From contig NZ_VCBA01000005.1 in the NCBI RefSeq assembly GCF_007995245.1, positions 1 to 64,000 of the forward strand: a stretch of 64,000 nucleotides of DNA, read 5' to 3'. A program made the position numbers and the translations under genes. The DNA comes from Tateyamaria sp. syn59 (GTDB lineage Bacteria; Pseudomonadota; Alphaproteobacteria; Rhodobacterales; Rhodobacteraceae). Positions 16,623 to 26,292 of the stretch are shown piece by piece. Position 1 is the first letter of the stretch. Each line of letters begins with the position of its first letter. Below the pieces are notes generated by a model. That model made no database searches. It was not told where the DNA came from and saw only the letters and a program-made list of their open reading frames with translations.

Positions 16623-18965
16623 ATGACCGTCAAAGAGATTTTCGAAACCATGGACTACGGCACCGCACCCGAGGCCGCAGGCGATGCGCTGGCATGGATC
16701 GTGGACCAGGGTGCGCGGTTCGGTCACTTCATCAACGGGCAGTTCACCGATCACACGGACGGCTTTGACAGCAAGAACCCCGCTACGGGCGAAGTGCTCG
16801 CAAACCTGTCGCAAGCCACCCAGGCCGACGTCGACGCCGCCGTCAAAGCCGCCCGCGTCGCCCAGCCCAAATGGGCCAAATCCGGCGGCCACGCCCGCGC
16901 CCGCGTTCTTTACGCCATTGCCCGGCTCTTGCAGAAACACAGCCGCCTTTTTGCCGTGCTCGAAACCCTCGACAACGGCAAGCCCATCCGCGAGAGCCGC
17001 GATATCGACATCCCACTTGCCCAGCGTCACTTCTACTATCACGCAGGCATGGCGCAGCTCATGGACGCGGAACTGCCGGATCGCGAGGCGCTGGGTGTTT
17101 GCGGGCAGATCATCCCGTGGAACTTCCCGCTCTTGATGCTGGCGTGGAAGATCGCCCCCGCCCTCGCCATGGGCAACACCGTGGTGCTGAAACCTGCGGA
17201 ATACACGTCGCTGACCGCCCTGCTGTTTGCCGACATCTGCCGCCAGGCGGGTGTGCCCAAGGGGGTCGTGAACATCGTCACCGGCGATGGCGCAGTCGGC
17301 GAGATGATCGTGAACGCGGACGTCGACAAGATCGCCTTCACCGGCTCGACCGCCGTGGGCCGCCGCATCCGCGAAGCGACAGCGGGCACCGGAAAGGCGC
17401 TGACGCTGGAACTGGGCGGCAAGTCCCCGTACATCGTCTTTGACGACGCCGACCTCGACAGCGCGGTCGAAGGGCTGGTGGACGCCATCTGGTTCAACCA
17501 GGGCCAGGTCTGTTGTGCGGGCTCGCGCCTTCTGGTGCACGAACCGGTGGCCGACGCCTTCTATACCAAGCTGCGCGCGCGCATGGACAAGCTGCGTATC
17601 GGGGACCCACTGGACAAGTCCATCGACGTGGGCGCAGTCGTCGATCCCGTACAACTCGACACGATCACGAAGATGGTCAGCGACAATACCGCGGGCGACA
17701 CATATCAGGCGCAGGCCGCCCTGCCTGCGCAGGGCTGCTACTATTCACCAACGCTTATCACGGGCCTTAACACCGCCGACCCACTGATGCAGGAGGAGAT
17801 CTTTGGCCCCGTCCTCGTCTCCACCACTTTCCGCACCCCGGCAGAGGCGGTCGAACTGGCCAACAACACCCGCTACGGACTGGCAGCAACACTCTGGACG
17901 GAGAACGTGAACCTCGCCCTTGATGTGGCGCCCAAACTGGCGGCAGGCGTCGTCTGGGTGAACGCCACCAACCTCTTTGATGCCGCCGCCGGGTTTGGCG
18001 GCGTGCGCGAAAGCGGGTTCGGTCGCGAAGGCGGGTGGGAAGGGCTGCGCGCGTACACCAAGCCCAAAGGCGCGATCAAGGCGCTCAAGCCGATCCCGGC
18101 CTTCACCGGGGATGACGCCCCTACCGACCCGCTGGACCGCACGGCAAAGCTGTATATCGGCGGCAAGCAGGCGCGACCGGACAGCGGGTATTCCCGCAAT
18201 GTCTACGGCAAGAGCGGCGCGCTTCTCGGCCAAACCAGCCTTTCCAACCGCAAGGACGTGCGCAACGCCGTGGAAGCGGCCGCAGCAGCCAAAGGCTGGG
18301 CTAAGACCACCGGCCATTTGCGCGCGCAAATCCTCTACTATATCGCCGAAAACCTTGCCGCGCGCGCCGCCGAATTCGCAAACCGCCTGGACACACTCCA
18401 GGGTGGACGCACAGGCGAAAAGGAGGTGGAGGCCACCATCCAACGCCTCTTTACCTATGCCGCCTGGGCGGACAAATACGACGGCGCGGCGAAGGGCGTG
18501 CCGATCCTTGGCGTGGCGCTGGCGATGAACGAACCCACCGGCATCATTGCGGGGCTCTGCCCGGATGAGGCGCCGCTGCTGGGCCTCGTCTCACTGATGG
18601 CGCCCGCCATTGCCATGGGCAACCGCGTGGTGTTGGCCGCCTCACAGCCCTTCCCGCTGGCCGCGACGGATTTCTACCAGGTGCTGGAAACCTCTGACGT
18701 GCCAGCCGGTGTCGTCAACATTCTGACCGGCGACCACAAGGACATCGCCCCGCACATGGCCAAGCACCTGAACGTCGATGCCGTCTGGTCCTTCTCCGGC
18801 AGCGATCTCTCAGCCACCATCGAACGCGAAGCCGCGGGCAACCTCAAACGCACCTGGGTCAACCACGGCAAGGCACGTAACTGGATGGGACCGGAGGGCG
18901 AGGGCAAATCCTTCCTGCAAGCCGCCACAGAGGTCAAAACCATCTGGATCCCCTACGGCGAATAG
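16623..18965 (+). CDS. ALDH16-type two-domain aldehyde dehydrogenase
   Basis: A 780-aa protein with two aldehyde dehydrogenase units in one chain. The first (residues 1 to about 490) is complete: cofactor-site strands IIPWNFPLLMLAWKI and FTGSTAVGRRI, the general-base Glu in ELGGKSPYIVFDD, and the nucleophile in NQGQVCCAGSRLL. The second (about 505-780) has the N-terminal half of the fold (YIGGKQARPDSGYSRNVYG, GIIAGLCPDEAPLLGLVS, VVNILTGDHKDIAPHMAKH) but no catalytic Cys motif, so it is a non-catalytic, truncated copy. This is the layout of ALDH16. Placement after deoC suggests oxidation of an aldehyde from deoxyribose breakdown. Confidence 0.93.
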   Translation: MTVKEIFETMDYGTAPEAAGDALAWIVDQGARFGHFINGQFTDHTDGFDSKNPATGEVLANLSQATQADVDAAVKAARVAQPKWAKSGGHARARVLYAIARLLQKHSRLFAVLETLDNGKPIRESRDIDIPLAQRHFYYHAGMAQLMDAELPDREALGVCGQIIPWNFPLLMLAWKIAPALAMGNTVVLKPAEYTSLTALLFADICRQAGVPKGVVNIVTGDGAVGEMIVNADVDKIAFTGSTAVGRRIREATAGTGKALTLELGGKSPYIVFDDADLDSAVEGLVDAIWFNQGQVCCAGSRLLVHEPVADAFYTKLRARMDKLRIGDPLDKSIDVGAVVDPVQLDTITKMVSDNTAGDTYQAQAALPAQGCYYSPTLITGLNTADPLMQEEIFGPVLVSTTFRTPAEAVELANNTRYGLAATLWTENVNLALDVAPKLAAGVVWVNATNLFDAAAGFGGVRESGFGREGGWEGLRAYTKPKGAIKALKPIPAFTGDDAPTDPLDRTAKLYIGGKQARPDSGYSRNVYGKSGALLGQTSLSNRKDVRNAVEAAAAAKGWAKTTGHLRAQILYYIAENLAARAAEFANRLDTLQGGRTGEKEVEATIQRLFTYAAWADKYDGAAKGVPILGVALAMNEPTGIIAGLCPDEAPLLGLVSLMAPAIAMGNRVVLAASQPFPLAATDFYQVLETSDVPAGVVNILTGDHKDIAPHMAKHLNVDAVWSFSGSDLSATIEREAAGNLKRTWVNHGKARNWMGPEGEGKSFLQAATEVKTIWIPYGE

Positions 18966-18979
18966 CGCCACGGGGTTCA

Positions 18980-19052
18980 TCTTCCCTGTTTCAAAAAATC
19001 CTCGGGGGAGCTCGAGGGGGCAGACAGCCCCCTCGTCAGAAAAAATGGATCG
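18980..19052. terminator. interspersed hairpin repeat (copy D), convergent terminator
   Basis: Between the stops of the ALDH16 gene (plus) and the inactive M16 gene (minus). CTTCCCTGTTTC with an A-run precedes the stem CGAGGGGGC (19013-19021) / GCCCCCTCG (19027-19035), followed by GTCAG and an A-rich stretch. The position and stem suggest a bidirectional terminator, and the whole unit recurs elsewhere in the window. Confidence 0.6.
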
Positions 19053-19067
19053 CGCGTGCGCCAGCAC

Positions 19068-20387
19068 TCAATTGGCGACGGTGCTTTCCAGGCCCTCGGG
19101 CTGTCCAACCACGACGAAATGCAGGCCCTCTGGATCCAGCAATTGAGCCGCAACGCGTTGCACATCCTCCATCGTCACCGCCTCGACCTTGTCGTTGCGG
19201 GTGGCGATATAGTCGATGGGCAGGCCCAGCATCTGCATCCCCACCATGATGCGGGCAATCTGGGCATTTCCATCAAAGCGCAAGGGATAGGCACCGGTGA
19301 CATACCGCTTGGCCGCCTCGAGCTCTTCTTCTGTCACGCCCTCGGCGGCTGCGCGCGCCCACTCATCACGGATGACTGACACGGCCTCCGCCACGGTCTC
19401 GTTCGATGACGCAACCTGCCCCTGCAGGGTGGCCGCATGGTCCATTGGCACGAGGAAGGAATAGACGCCGTATGTCAGGCCGCGCTTTTCACGCACCTCT
19501 GTCATAAGGCGGCTCTCAAACCCACCCGCACCGAGCACCTGGTTCAGAACGCGGGCGGCGAAGAAATCCGGGTCGTCCTGCTCGATCCCCGCCTGGCCGA
19601 AAATGGCCACGGATTGCGGCGTATCGAAGGGCACGACGGTTGTCCCGCCTTCGATCAGGATCTCTGCGGGCCCCGGTTGCGGTGCGCCTTGCTCCGGCAA
19701 CGCGCCCAGAAGGTCGTCGAGCAGCGCGCCAAGCTCTTCCGGCGTGATGTCACCGACGGCACCGACATAGAGGCGGTCCTTGGCAAACACCGCCCGGTGC
19801 GCGTCCACCATGTCCTCACGCGTCAACACCTCGACGCTTTCGAGCGTACCGCGGTAGTTCGTGGCATAGGGGTGATCGCCGTAGGCCATCTTGTCAAAGG
19901 CGGCGCGGGCAATCTCGTCCGGGTCGGTGCTGTCCGACCGCAGCCCCGTCAGCACCTGGCCGCGCACGCGGTCGAGCGCCACCTGATCAAAGGTCGGCTC
20001 CAGGATCGAGGTGCGCAGCAATTCCACAGCGTCGTCGCGGTTTTCGGTCAGGAAACGGGCCGACACCGACAGGGCATCGTCACTCACATCATAGTCAAAC
20101 GAGGCGGCCAGCGATTCCAGCGCGCGGGCGAAACCACGGGCGTCCAGATCCGCGGCCCCTTCTTCCAAAAGACCGGTCATCAGGTTGGTGGCCCCGCGCT
20201 TGCCCGGTGCATCAAGCGATGCGCCTCCGCGAAAGCGCAATTCCAGCGCCATGAAGGGGATCGAGGGCTCTTCGACCAGCCAGGCAGTGATGCCGCCGGG
20301 GCTGGTCACCTCGGTGATCTCAACCTCGGCCCGCGCGGGCAGGGTGGCAAAGAGTGTAATGGTCAGGGCGGCAATCAGGCGCAGCAT
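19068..20387 (-). CDS. M16-family peptidase homologue, catalytically inactive subunit
   Basis: A 439-aa M16-fold protein with a signal peptide (residues 1-20, cut after ARA). The zinc motif HxxEH that should follow the first strands is replaced by GATNLMTGLLEEGA (about residues 65-78), so it cannot bind the catalytic zinc. The later domain features remain (GAGGFESRLMTEVREKRGLTYGVYS). Its start overlaps the upstream active M16 gene by one base (TGATG) with GAGGAGG inside that gene, as expected for 1:1 subunits. It probably pairs with the active subunit, as in mitochondrial processing peptidase, in the periplasm. Confidence 0.9.
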   Translation of the reverse strand: MLRLIAALTITLFATLPARAEVEITEVTSPGGITAWLVEEPSIPFMALELRFRGGASLDAPGKRGATNLMTGLLEEGAADLDARGFARALESLAASFDYDVSDDALSVSARFLTENRDDAVELLRTSILEPTFDQVALDRVRGQVLTGLRSDSTDPDEIARAAFDKMAYGDHPYATNYRGTLESVEVLTREDMVDAHRAVFAKDRLYVGAVGDITPEELGALLDDLLGALPEQGAPQPGPAEILIEGGTTVVPFDTPQSVAIFGQAGIEQDDPDFFAARVLNQVLGAGGFESRLMTEVREKRGLTYGVYSFLVPMDHAATLQGQVASSNETVAEAVSVIRDEWARAAAEGVTEEELEAAKRYVTGAYPLRFDGNAQIARIMVGMQMLGLPIDYIATRNDKVEAVTMEDVQRVAAQLLDPEGLHFVVVGQPEGLESTVAN

Positions 20388-21733
20388 CAGTTCACCTCCT
20401 CGGTCAGCGGGCGGGTCAGCCAGCCGGTGACGGACGCATTCCGGTCAAAAACCATGCGGGCGGCCTCCATGATATCGTCTTCGGTCACGGCCTGCAGGAT
20501 GTCGGGCCACGCCTGCACATCCTCGACACTCAGGCCGACAGAGAGCGCAACGCCATAGCGCCGTGCGATGCCATCGACGTTGTCGCGCTCGTAAATCTGA
20601 CTGGCGCGCAGCTGGTACTTGATCCGCTCCAACTGCTCGGGGTCCACGCCGTCCTGCAGAAACTGCGCCAGCGTCTCGTCCATGGCGGCCTCGGCCTCGT
20701 CCAGGCTGACACCTGGCACGGGCACGATCACCACGTCAAACGTCGTGTCATCGAGCGACGTGCCCCGATAAAATGCCCCGGAAAATACGGCCTTTTGCTG
20801 CTCGAACTGCAGCTTTTCGGTCATGTAACTCGTCTGCCCTCCGCCAAGCACTTCGGCCAGCAGGGTCAGGGCGGCTGCGGTCTCCTGATCACCGGGATCA
20901 CGCTCGGGCGCCAGATAGGACCGGCTCACATACTCTTGGGCCACCCGTGCATCGCGGAACACGAGGCGCCGTTCCACATTCTGCGGCGGCTCTTCGACCC
21001 GGTCACGTTCGACAACATCCGGGCTTGCGGGGATCACACCGTAATACTTGTCTGCAAGGGTCCGAACCTCTTCCGGCGTCACATCGCCGGAGACAACGAG
21101 AATTGCGTTGTTGGGGTAGTAATGCGTGTCGTAAAAATCGCGCAGGTCCTGCATGCTCAGCTCTTCCATCTCGTGCCGCCAGCCGATGATGGGAATGCCG
21201 TAGCGGTGGTTGACGTACTGCGCCGCGTTCATCTGCTCGGACAACAGCGCGCGCGGGTTGCTGTCGGTCCGTTGGTTGCGCTCTTCCAGGATCACGCCGC
21301 GTTCGGCGCGCACATTTTCGTCCGTGAAGTTGATGTTGCGCATGCGGTCCGCCTCCATGCGCATCATCAACTCAAGCCGGTCGGCCGCAACGCGCTGGAA
21401 ATAGGCGGTGTAATCGTAGCTGGTGAAGGCATTGTCGCGTCCGCCATTGGCCGCGACCGTGGACGAGAACTCGCCATCGGCCAACGTATCCGTCGCCTTG
21501 AACATCAGATGCTCAAGAAAATGTGCGACGCCCGACGCCCCGGCAGGTTCATCAGCCGAACCGGCCTTGTACCACACCATGTGCTGCAACACCGGTGCGC
21601 GGTTGTCCTCGACCACCACGACCTGCATGCCGTTGTCGAGCGTGAAAGTGGTCACCGCGTCATCCGCTGCGTGCAAGGCAAACGGGGAAACGGTCAGGGC
21701 AAGACCCGCAAGGGCGGCGCGCAATCGGGACAT
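20387..21733 (-). CDS. M16-family zinc peptidase, active subunit
   Basis: A 448-aa secreted peptidase with a signal peptide (residues 1-22, cut after LHA). The inverted zinc motif is present as HFLEHLMFKATDTL (about residues 71-84), with the distal Glu in the ENVRAERGVILEERNQR helix. The second half has YLAPERDPGD and GGQTSYMTEKL. It is followed by the inactive partner gene in a 1-bp overlap. I chose ATG 21733 because it opens directly on a signal peptide; upstream in-frame starts at 21760 and 21772 are weaker. Confidence 0.92.
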   Translation of the reverse strand: MSRLRAALAGLALTVSPFALHAADDAVTTFTLDNGMQVVVVEDNRAPVLQHMVWYKAGSADEPAGASGVAHFLEHLMFKATDTLADGEFSSTVAANGGRDNAFTSYDYTAYFQRVAADRLELMMRMEADRMRNINFTDENVRAERGVILEERNQRTDSNPRALLSEQMNAAQYVNHRYGIPIIGWRHEMEELSMQDLRDFYDTHYYPNNAILVVSGDVTPEEVRTLADKYYGVIPASPDVVERDRVEEPPQNVERRLVFRDARVAQEYVSRSYLAPERDPGDQETAAALTLLAEVLGGGQTSYMTEKLQFEQQKAVFSGAFYRGTSLDDTTFDVVIVPVPGVSLDEAEAAMDETLAQFLQDGVDPEQLERIKYQLRASQIYERDNVDGIARRYGVALSVGLSVEDVQAWPDILQAVTEDDIMEAARMVFDRNASVTGWLTRPLTEEVN

Positions 21734-21828
21734 AGAACGAGAACCTCGGGCAATTTTCATTACGCAAGACATACGGCCACCGCACAGCGGATCAAGGAGA
21801 ACTGGCAGCTTTGTGAGCGGCCCGGCGC

Positions 21829-22341
21829 TTAACGACGGCCGCCCCGCGGCGGTGCCAGGGGTGTCGGCACACCGGCCCGCTGGAACTGTTCAGCCGTCCG
21901 GACCGGGTCAAGCGCCTGGCGACGATAGGCCTGATTGTAGACGTCCTCGCGCACGATCCGGATCTGGGTCAGGCGGGATTGGCGCTGACGGAAGTCTGCG
22001 TCGGCAGCAGCCAGAGTGGCCCGGATATTGGCGTCACGCCCGAATCGGCTGGCGTGGTTGACCAGTGCACCGTCCGAGCCGGGGACGGCCGCATTGGGCG
22101 ACGACCGTTGACCGCCAAGCGCTGCGACGCTGTCTTCCAGGGGGCGCTGGTCGGTGCGGTTGAACCCGCCGGGCGTGGGTTGCGGCAGGGCCGAGAAACT
22201 GTCGGGCTGCTCGAGCGGCTTGGCCGGCACCACGATAAACTCGTCCGGTCCGTCGCTGCGCGACGTCACCTGGCGCAGGCCCTGGTTCGAGCAAGCGGCC
22301 AAAAAGGTCACAGCAATCATGGCACATGCGATCAGCCGCAT
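21829..22341 (-). CDS. DUF3035 lipoprotein
   Basis: A 170-aa lipoprotein: MRLIACAMIAVTFLAACSN gives a short signal peptide ending in the lipobox LAAC. The remainder is Pro/Gln/Arg-rich and low in structure (FIVVPAKPLEQPD, LPQPTPGGFNRTDQRP), with a helical C-terminal part (DADFRQRQSRLTQIRIVRE). It matches the DUF3035 family common in Rhodobacterales beside lspA and the M16 pair. Function is unknown; the mature part is presumably periplasmic and membrane-anchored. A longer frame to 22485 has no leader and was rejected. Confidence 0.82.
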   Translation of the reverse strand: MRLIACAMIAVTFLAACSNQGLRQVTSRSDGPDEFIVVPAKPLEQPDSFSALPQPTPGGFNRTDQRPLEDSVAALGGQRSSPNAAVPGSDGALVNHASRFGRDANIRATLAAADADFRQRQSRLTQIRIVREDVYNQAYRRQALDPVRTAEQFQRAGVPTPLAPPRGGRR

Positions 22342-22390
22342 CGGAAGTCTCCCATTTCTCGCCTGCAATATCGCAGCTTCGCCCCTGTTG

Positions 22391-22867
22391 TCACGCGCCC
22401 TTTTTCTGCGCGGTCCCTTCCTGTCCAAAGAAGACAAGGCCGATGGCACCCGCAAAGATAAAGATGTCAGCCACATTGAAAACAAACGGATTGTTGATCC
22501 CGCAGCACGACATGTTCAGGAAATCGAGGACGAAGCCATACAGCAAACGGTCAAACACATTGGCCAGCGCCCCACCGATCAACAAACCGGCACTGGCATA
22601 GGCCAACCGCCCCTGCGGATGCTTCCACACCCACCACAACACCCCGATGCAGATCACGAGTGCGACGGCAATCAAGGCCCAGACGCTGACACCGTCCCCG
22701 AACAGACCAAAGTTGATCCCACGGTTTTCGCCATAGCGAAAGTTCAATAGCGGCGGAAAAACGTCGATGGGATTGAACTGCGACACGCCCAGCACGTGGA
22801 TCACCCAGTATTTCGACGCCTGGTCGAGCAAAAAGGCGATGGCCGCAGAGATCCAGAGGAGTTTCAT
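22391..22867 (-). CDS. lspA: lipoprotein signal peptidase (signal peptidase II)
   Basis: A 158-aa inner-membrane aspartyl protease that cuts prolipoproteins before the lipid-modified Cys. It has four transmembrane helices. The two catalytic aspartates sit in GGALANVFDRLLYG (about residue 110) and VFNVADIFIFAGA (about 138). The N-terminal DQASKYWVIHVLG is also typical. It lies 7 bp after purH, and the next gene encodes one of its likely substrates, the DUF3035 lipoprotein. Confidence 0.96.
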   Translation of the reverse strand: MKLLWISAAIAFLLDQASKYWVIHVLGVSQFNPIDVFPPLLNFRYGENRGINFGLFGDGVSVWALIAVALVICIGVLWWVWKHPQGRLAYASAGLLIGGALANVFDRLLYGFVLDFLNMSCCGINNPFVFNVADIFIFAGAIGLVFFGQEGTAQKKGA

Positions 22868-22874
22868 TCAGCGC

Positions 22875-24458
22875 TTAATGCCGGAAATGCCGCATGCCCG
22901 TAAAGACCATGGCAAGCCCCGCCTCGTCAGCGGCGGCAATCACCTCATCATCGCGCATGGATCCGCCGGGTTGGATGACGGCGGTCGCCCCCGCTTCCGC
23001 CGCAGCCAGCAGGCCGTCGGCAAAGGGGAAGAACGCATCCGACGCCACAACCGAGCCCTTGGCCGTCGTCTCGGACAGCCCCAAATCAGCAGCCATCCGC
23101 CCCGCCTTGGTCGCTGCGATGGTCGAACTGTCCAACCGGCTCATCTGCCCTGCACCCACGCCCACGGTCGCGCCGTCCTTGACGTAGATGATGGCGTTCG
23201 ACTTCACATGCTTGGCCACCGTCCAGGCAAAAAGCATGTCGCTCATCTCTTGCTCGCTCGGCTGGCGTTTGGTCACGACCTTCAGATCATCGCGGGTGAT
23301 CCGGCCAACATCCTTGTCCTGCACCAGAAAGCCACCAGACACCTGCTTGATCGCCAAACCAGCAGCCGACGCATCCGCCAACCCATCCGTTGTCAGCAGC
23401 CTCAGGTTCTTCTTCTCTTTAAAAATACGGACAGCACCGTCGCTGGCACCGGGCGCAATCACCACTTCGGTGAAAATTCTAGTGATCTCACGCGCTGTGT
23501 CCTCGTCCAGCTCATGGTTCAGCGCGATAATCCCGCCAAAGGCCGACGTGCGGTCACAATCAAACGCACGGGTGTAGGCTTCTTTCAGCGTCGCACCCGT
23601 CGCCACACCACAGGGGTTAGCGTGCTTGATGATGGCGCAAGCCGGGCCTTGCCCCGCAAACTCGCTCACCAATTCGAACGCTGCATCCGTGTCATTGATG
23701 TTGTTGTAAGACAGCTCCTTGCCCTGATGCTGGGTCGCCGTCGCGACGCCCGGACGGGCCGAGCCGTCGGTATAGAACGCCGCTGCCTGATGCGGGTTCT
23801 CTCCGTAGCGCAGGGTCTGCGCCACTTGCCCGCCGAAGGTCCGGCGGCGGGGCGTCTCGCCCACTTGCGCCGCCATCCACGTGCTGACAGCGGTGTCGTA
23901 GGCGGCGGTACGGGCATAGGCCGTCTGCGCCAAACGCTGACGCAGTGCATAGGTGGTCTGCCCACCATTTGCTGCCATTTCGGCCAGCACGACGTCATAG
24001 TCCTCGACATCGACCACGATATTCACGAACCCATGGTTCTTTGCCGCCGATCGGATCATGGCCGGGCCGCCTATGTCGATATTCTCGATCACCTCGGCAT
24101 ATTCCGCACCCTTGGCCACCGTTTCCTCGAACGGGTAGAGGTTCACCACAACCAGATCGATGGCACCAATCCCGTGCGCGTCCATCGACGCCACGTGATC
24201 GTCATTGTCCCGCAGCGCCAGCAGGCCCCCATGCACCACCGGGTGTAGCGTCTTGACCCGGCCATCCATCATCTCGGGAAAGCCCGTGACCTCGCTCACA
24301 TCCTTCACGCTCAGCCCCGCGTCCCGCAGCGTCCGCGCCGTCCCGCCCGTGCTCAGCAACGCGACCCCGTGACCGGCCAAAGCGGTCGCAAACTCGACCA
24401 GCCCGGTCTTGTCGGAAACGGAAATCAGCGCGCGGCGGACGGGGTAGAGGTCGGTCAT
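22875..24458 (-). CDS. purH: bifunctional AICAR formyltransferase / IMP cyclohydrolase
   Basis: A 527-aa enzyme for the last two steps of de novo purine synthesis. The N-terminal IMP cyclohydrolase (MGS-like) part shows [17 protein letters not shown] and [15 protein letters not shown]. The AICAR transformylase part shows [19 protein letters not shown], the catalytic KHANPCGVA (Lys-His) and the C-terminal [27 protein letters not shown]. Full family length. It lies 15 bp after the heparinase-family gene and 7 bp before lspA. Confidence 0.98.
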   Translation of the reverse strand: MTDLYPVRRALISVSDKTGLVEFATALAGHGVALLSTGGTARTLRDAGLSVKDVSEVTGFPEMMDGRVKTLHPVVHGGLLALRDNDDHVASMDAHGIGAIDLVVVNLYPFEETVAKGAEYAEVIENIDIGGPAMIRSAAKNHGFVNIVVDVEDYDVVLAEMAANGGQTTYALRQRLAQTAYARTAAYDTAVSTWMAAQVGETPRRRTFGGQVAQTLRYGENPHQAAAFYTDGSARPGVATATQHQGKELSYNNINDTDAAFELVSEFAGQGPACAIIKHANPCGVATGATLKEAYTRAFDCDRTSAFGGIIALNHELDEDTAREITRIFTEVVIAPGASDGAVRIFKEKKNLRLLTTDGLADASAAGLAIKQVSGGFLVQDKDVGRITRDDLKVVTKRQPSEQEMSDMLFAWTVAKHVKSNAIIYVKDGATVGVGAGQMSRLDSSTIAATKAGRMAADLGLSETTAKGSVVASDAFFPFADGLLAAAEAGATAVIQPGGSMRDDEVIAAADEAGLAMVFTGMRHFRH

Positions 24459-24473
24459 AGGGGCAGCAATCCT

Positions 24474-26219
24474 TCAGTCATAGACCTCGCCCGGCTCATC
24501 CCGATTGAGGTCGCGGATGCCCATGGCAGTTTCCTGCGCCTTGGACAAGGACCAGCGCACGCGGGTCGCGAAAGTCATGGCCCGTCCCGACAGCACGATC
24601 TGCTGGCTGGCACGCGGCTTCAGCCGCCCGGTCTCAAGGTAGACACTCGGCTCCAGCGACAGGTTTTGCGTCCCGTCATGGCGAAACACCCAAAGCTCCC
24701 CGCTCTTGAGCGCCATCGACACGGCAGAGCCGCCCATGTCCAGTTCGGCATTCACCTCCGGGTGCAGGTGAAAACGGATATCAAAAGGAATGCCTGCCAG
24801 TTTCTTGGCGTCCATCACCTTGTCAAACAACCGTTTTTCAGCGTCTTCCAGAGCCAGCAACATGTCCTCACCCGCCATCCCGCGCCCGTCAAAGGTCAGC
24901 TCCAACTGCCGCGCGTGCGTTAGCCCATGGGTGCGCACATAACCATTGTGCCCGCCCTGAAAGCGCAACCCGTCGGAAGCATGATTGATCTCAATCGGGA
25001 CATGGGTGGGCGCGTCGATCAGCGTTTCGCGGGCGGTCGCGCGGTCCGCATCGCCCAGCCGCGCACTGGAATAGCCGTCGACGGTCAGCGCCGAATGCGA
25101 CGGTGTGGCGCGGCCCGCGCGGCGCCAATCCGCCCCGAAACTGGCCCCCGAGCCGCAATTCACGATCAGCGGACGGCGGCCCGACGTGACCTCAAAGGCG
25201 AGGGTCGAAGCGTGGGCATTATACCCCGCCTCCGGCTTCGGCGGGGTCGACGCATCAATGATCACGCTCGTGCGCCCGGAACTCAGGCGCGCATAGCCCA
25301 TCGACAAGCCATCCGGCTGGCGCGTCTTCACCTCACACGCGGCCAAGGCGTGATCAAGCCACCCCTCCTGCCCGCGCCCCCCGCCATGGAACCGCGCAAG
25401 GCCACCATCAGAATGGCGCAAAGTGCGCAAGGTCGGCGCAATCCGTTCAATGGCCGCCGTATGGGCCTCGGGCACAGGTTTCCCCGCCTCTTCCAGAGCC
25501 GCCGCCGCCCAAGTCAAAAGGGTAAACACATCCAGCAATTCTTCGGGATTGCGCGTCGGCAACCCGCCCTGCTGGTCAATCTGGTCCTCACATTCCTTGG
25601 CCAACGCCGCGACCGCAGGTGGGGCCAGTTCCTCCATCCCCTCCAGCGACGCACCCGCATAGATCAGACCGGTCAGCGCCTCGAACCGGGGGAGACCGGG
25701 TGCCGCCGCATGCCAGCGTTTAGACAAAAACCGCGTTTGCTGCGCCAAACTGCGATAAAACGCATCGGACGCGGGCGCCTCCTGCCCCCGCAGCAGGAAA
25801 ATCGCGTGGTTGATCCAACGGATCAGCCGCCGACCGGTCAAGTCGGGCGTCCAACCCGGACCACCGCCACGACCATACCGCGCGATCCATGCCCAAAGCC
25901 ACTCCTGCGCCAGCGCGCGGGTCGACGGATCGCCAACGGCGGCAAGATCGTCCAGCCAGGCAAAGCCATGGATCTCGTTCAAATACGCCCGATCCGGGGC
26001 GCTGACCTGCCAAACGGGCGTGCCCTTCGCCTCGATCAGCGCACCCGCAAATAGATAGTTCCCCGCCACCAACTGCCGCCCTTTGGCAAAGCTGCCAATC
26101 GTCCGGGGCTCGGGCGAGGATATAAAGGCCGTAACGGCCTTGGCCTGTGTGGCACGGCGTGCGTGCCAACGGTTCAGGAACCGTGATTTTCGTGCGGTCA
26201 AACCGCTCAGGGTGGACAT
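24474..26219 (-). CDS. heparinase II/III family protein
   Basis: A 581-aa protein with an N-terminal alpha-toroid half and a C-terminal beta-sandwich half, as in heparinase II/III-type polysaccharide lyases. Recognisable segments are the YLFAGALIEAKG start, RWINHAIFLLRG, RFHGGGRGQEGWLD, NAHASTLAFEVTSGRRPLIVNCG, and FHLHPEVNAELDMGGSAVSMAL. No signal peptide is visible, which is unusual for a lyase of extracellular polysaccharide. Its conserved place between rsmB and purH in roseobacters suggests an envelope role, perhaps on a host-made glycan. Substrate unknown. Confidence 0.85.
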   Translation of the reverse strand: MSTLSGLTARKSRFLNRWHARRATQAKAVTAFISSPEPRTIGSFAKGRQLVAGNYLFAGALIEAKGTPVWQVSAPDRAYLNEIHGFAWLDDLAAVGDPSTRALAQEWLWAWIARYGRGGGPGWTPDLTGRRLIRWINHAIFLLRGQEAPASDAFYRSLAQQTRFLSKRWHAAAPGLPRFEALTGLIYAGASLEGMEELAPPAVAALAKECEDQIDQQGGLPTRNPEELLDVFTLLTWAAAALEEAGKPVPEAHTAAIERIAPTLRTLRHSDGGLARFHGGGRGQEGWLDHALAACEVKTRQPDGLSMGYARLSSGRTSVIIDASTPPKPEAGYNAHASTLAFEVTSGRRPLIVNCGSGASFGADWRRAGRATPSHSALTVDGYSSARLGDADRATARETLIDAPTHVPIEINHASDGLRFQGGHNGYVRTHGLTHARQLELTFDGRGMAGEDMLLALEDAEKRLFDKVMDAKKLAGIPFDIRFHLHPEVNAELDMGGSAVSMALKSGELWVFRHDGTQNLSLEPSVYLETGRLKPRASQQIVLSGRAMTFATRVRWSLSKAQETAMGIRDLNRDEPGEVYD

Positions 26220-26292
26220 GCTCTCTGCCTCGACGCGTCTACGGCGTTTTGCGCAGTACTCTAGCGGTTGCCGCGCTGCGAGTCACGCAATG

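Noticed and set aside
23650-24458. Long plus-strand frames opposite purH and neighbouring genes
   Set aside because: They are typical antisense shadows in GC-rich DNA (Arg/Pro/His rich), with no domain motif.
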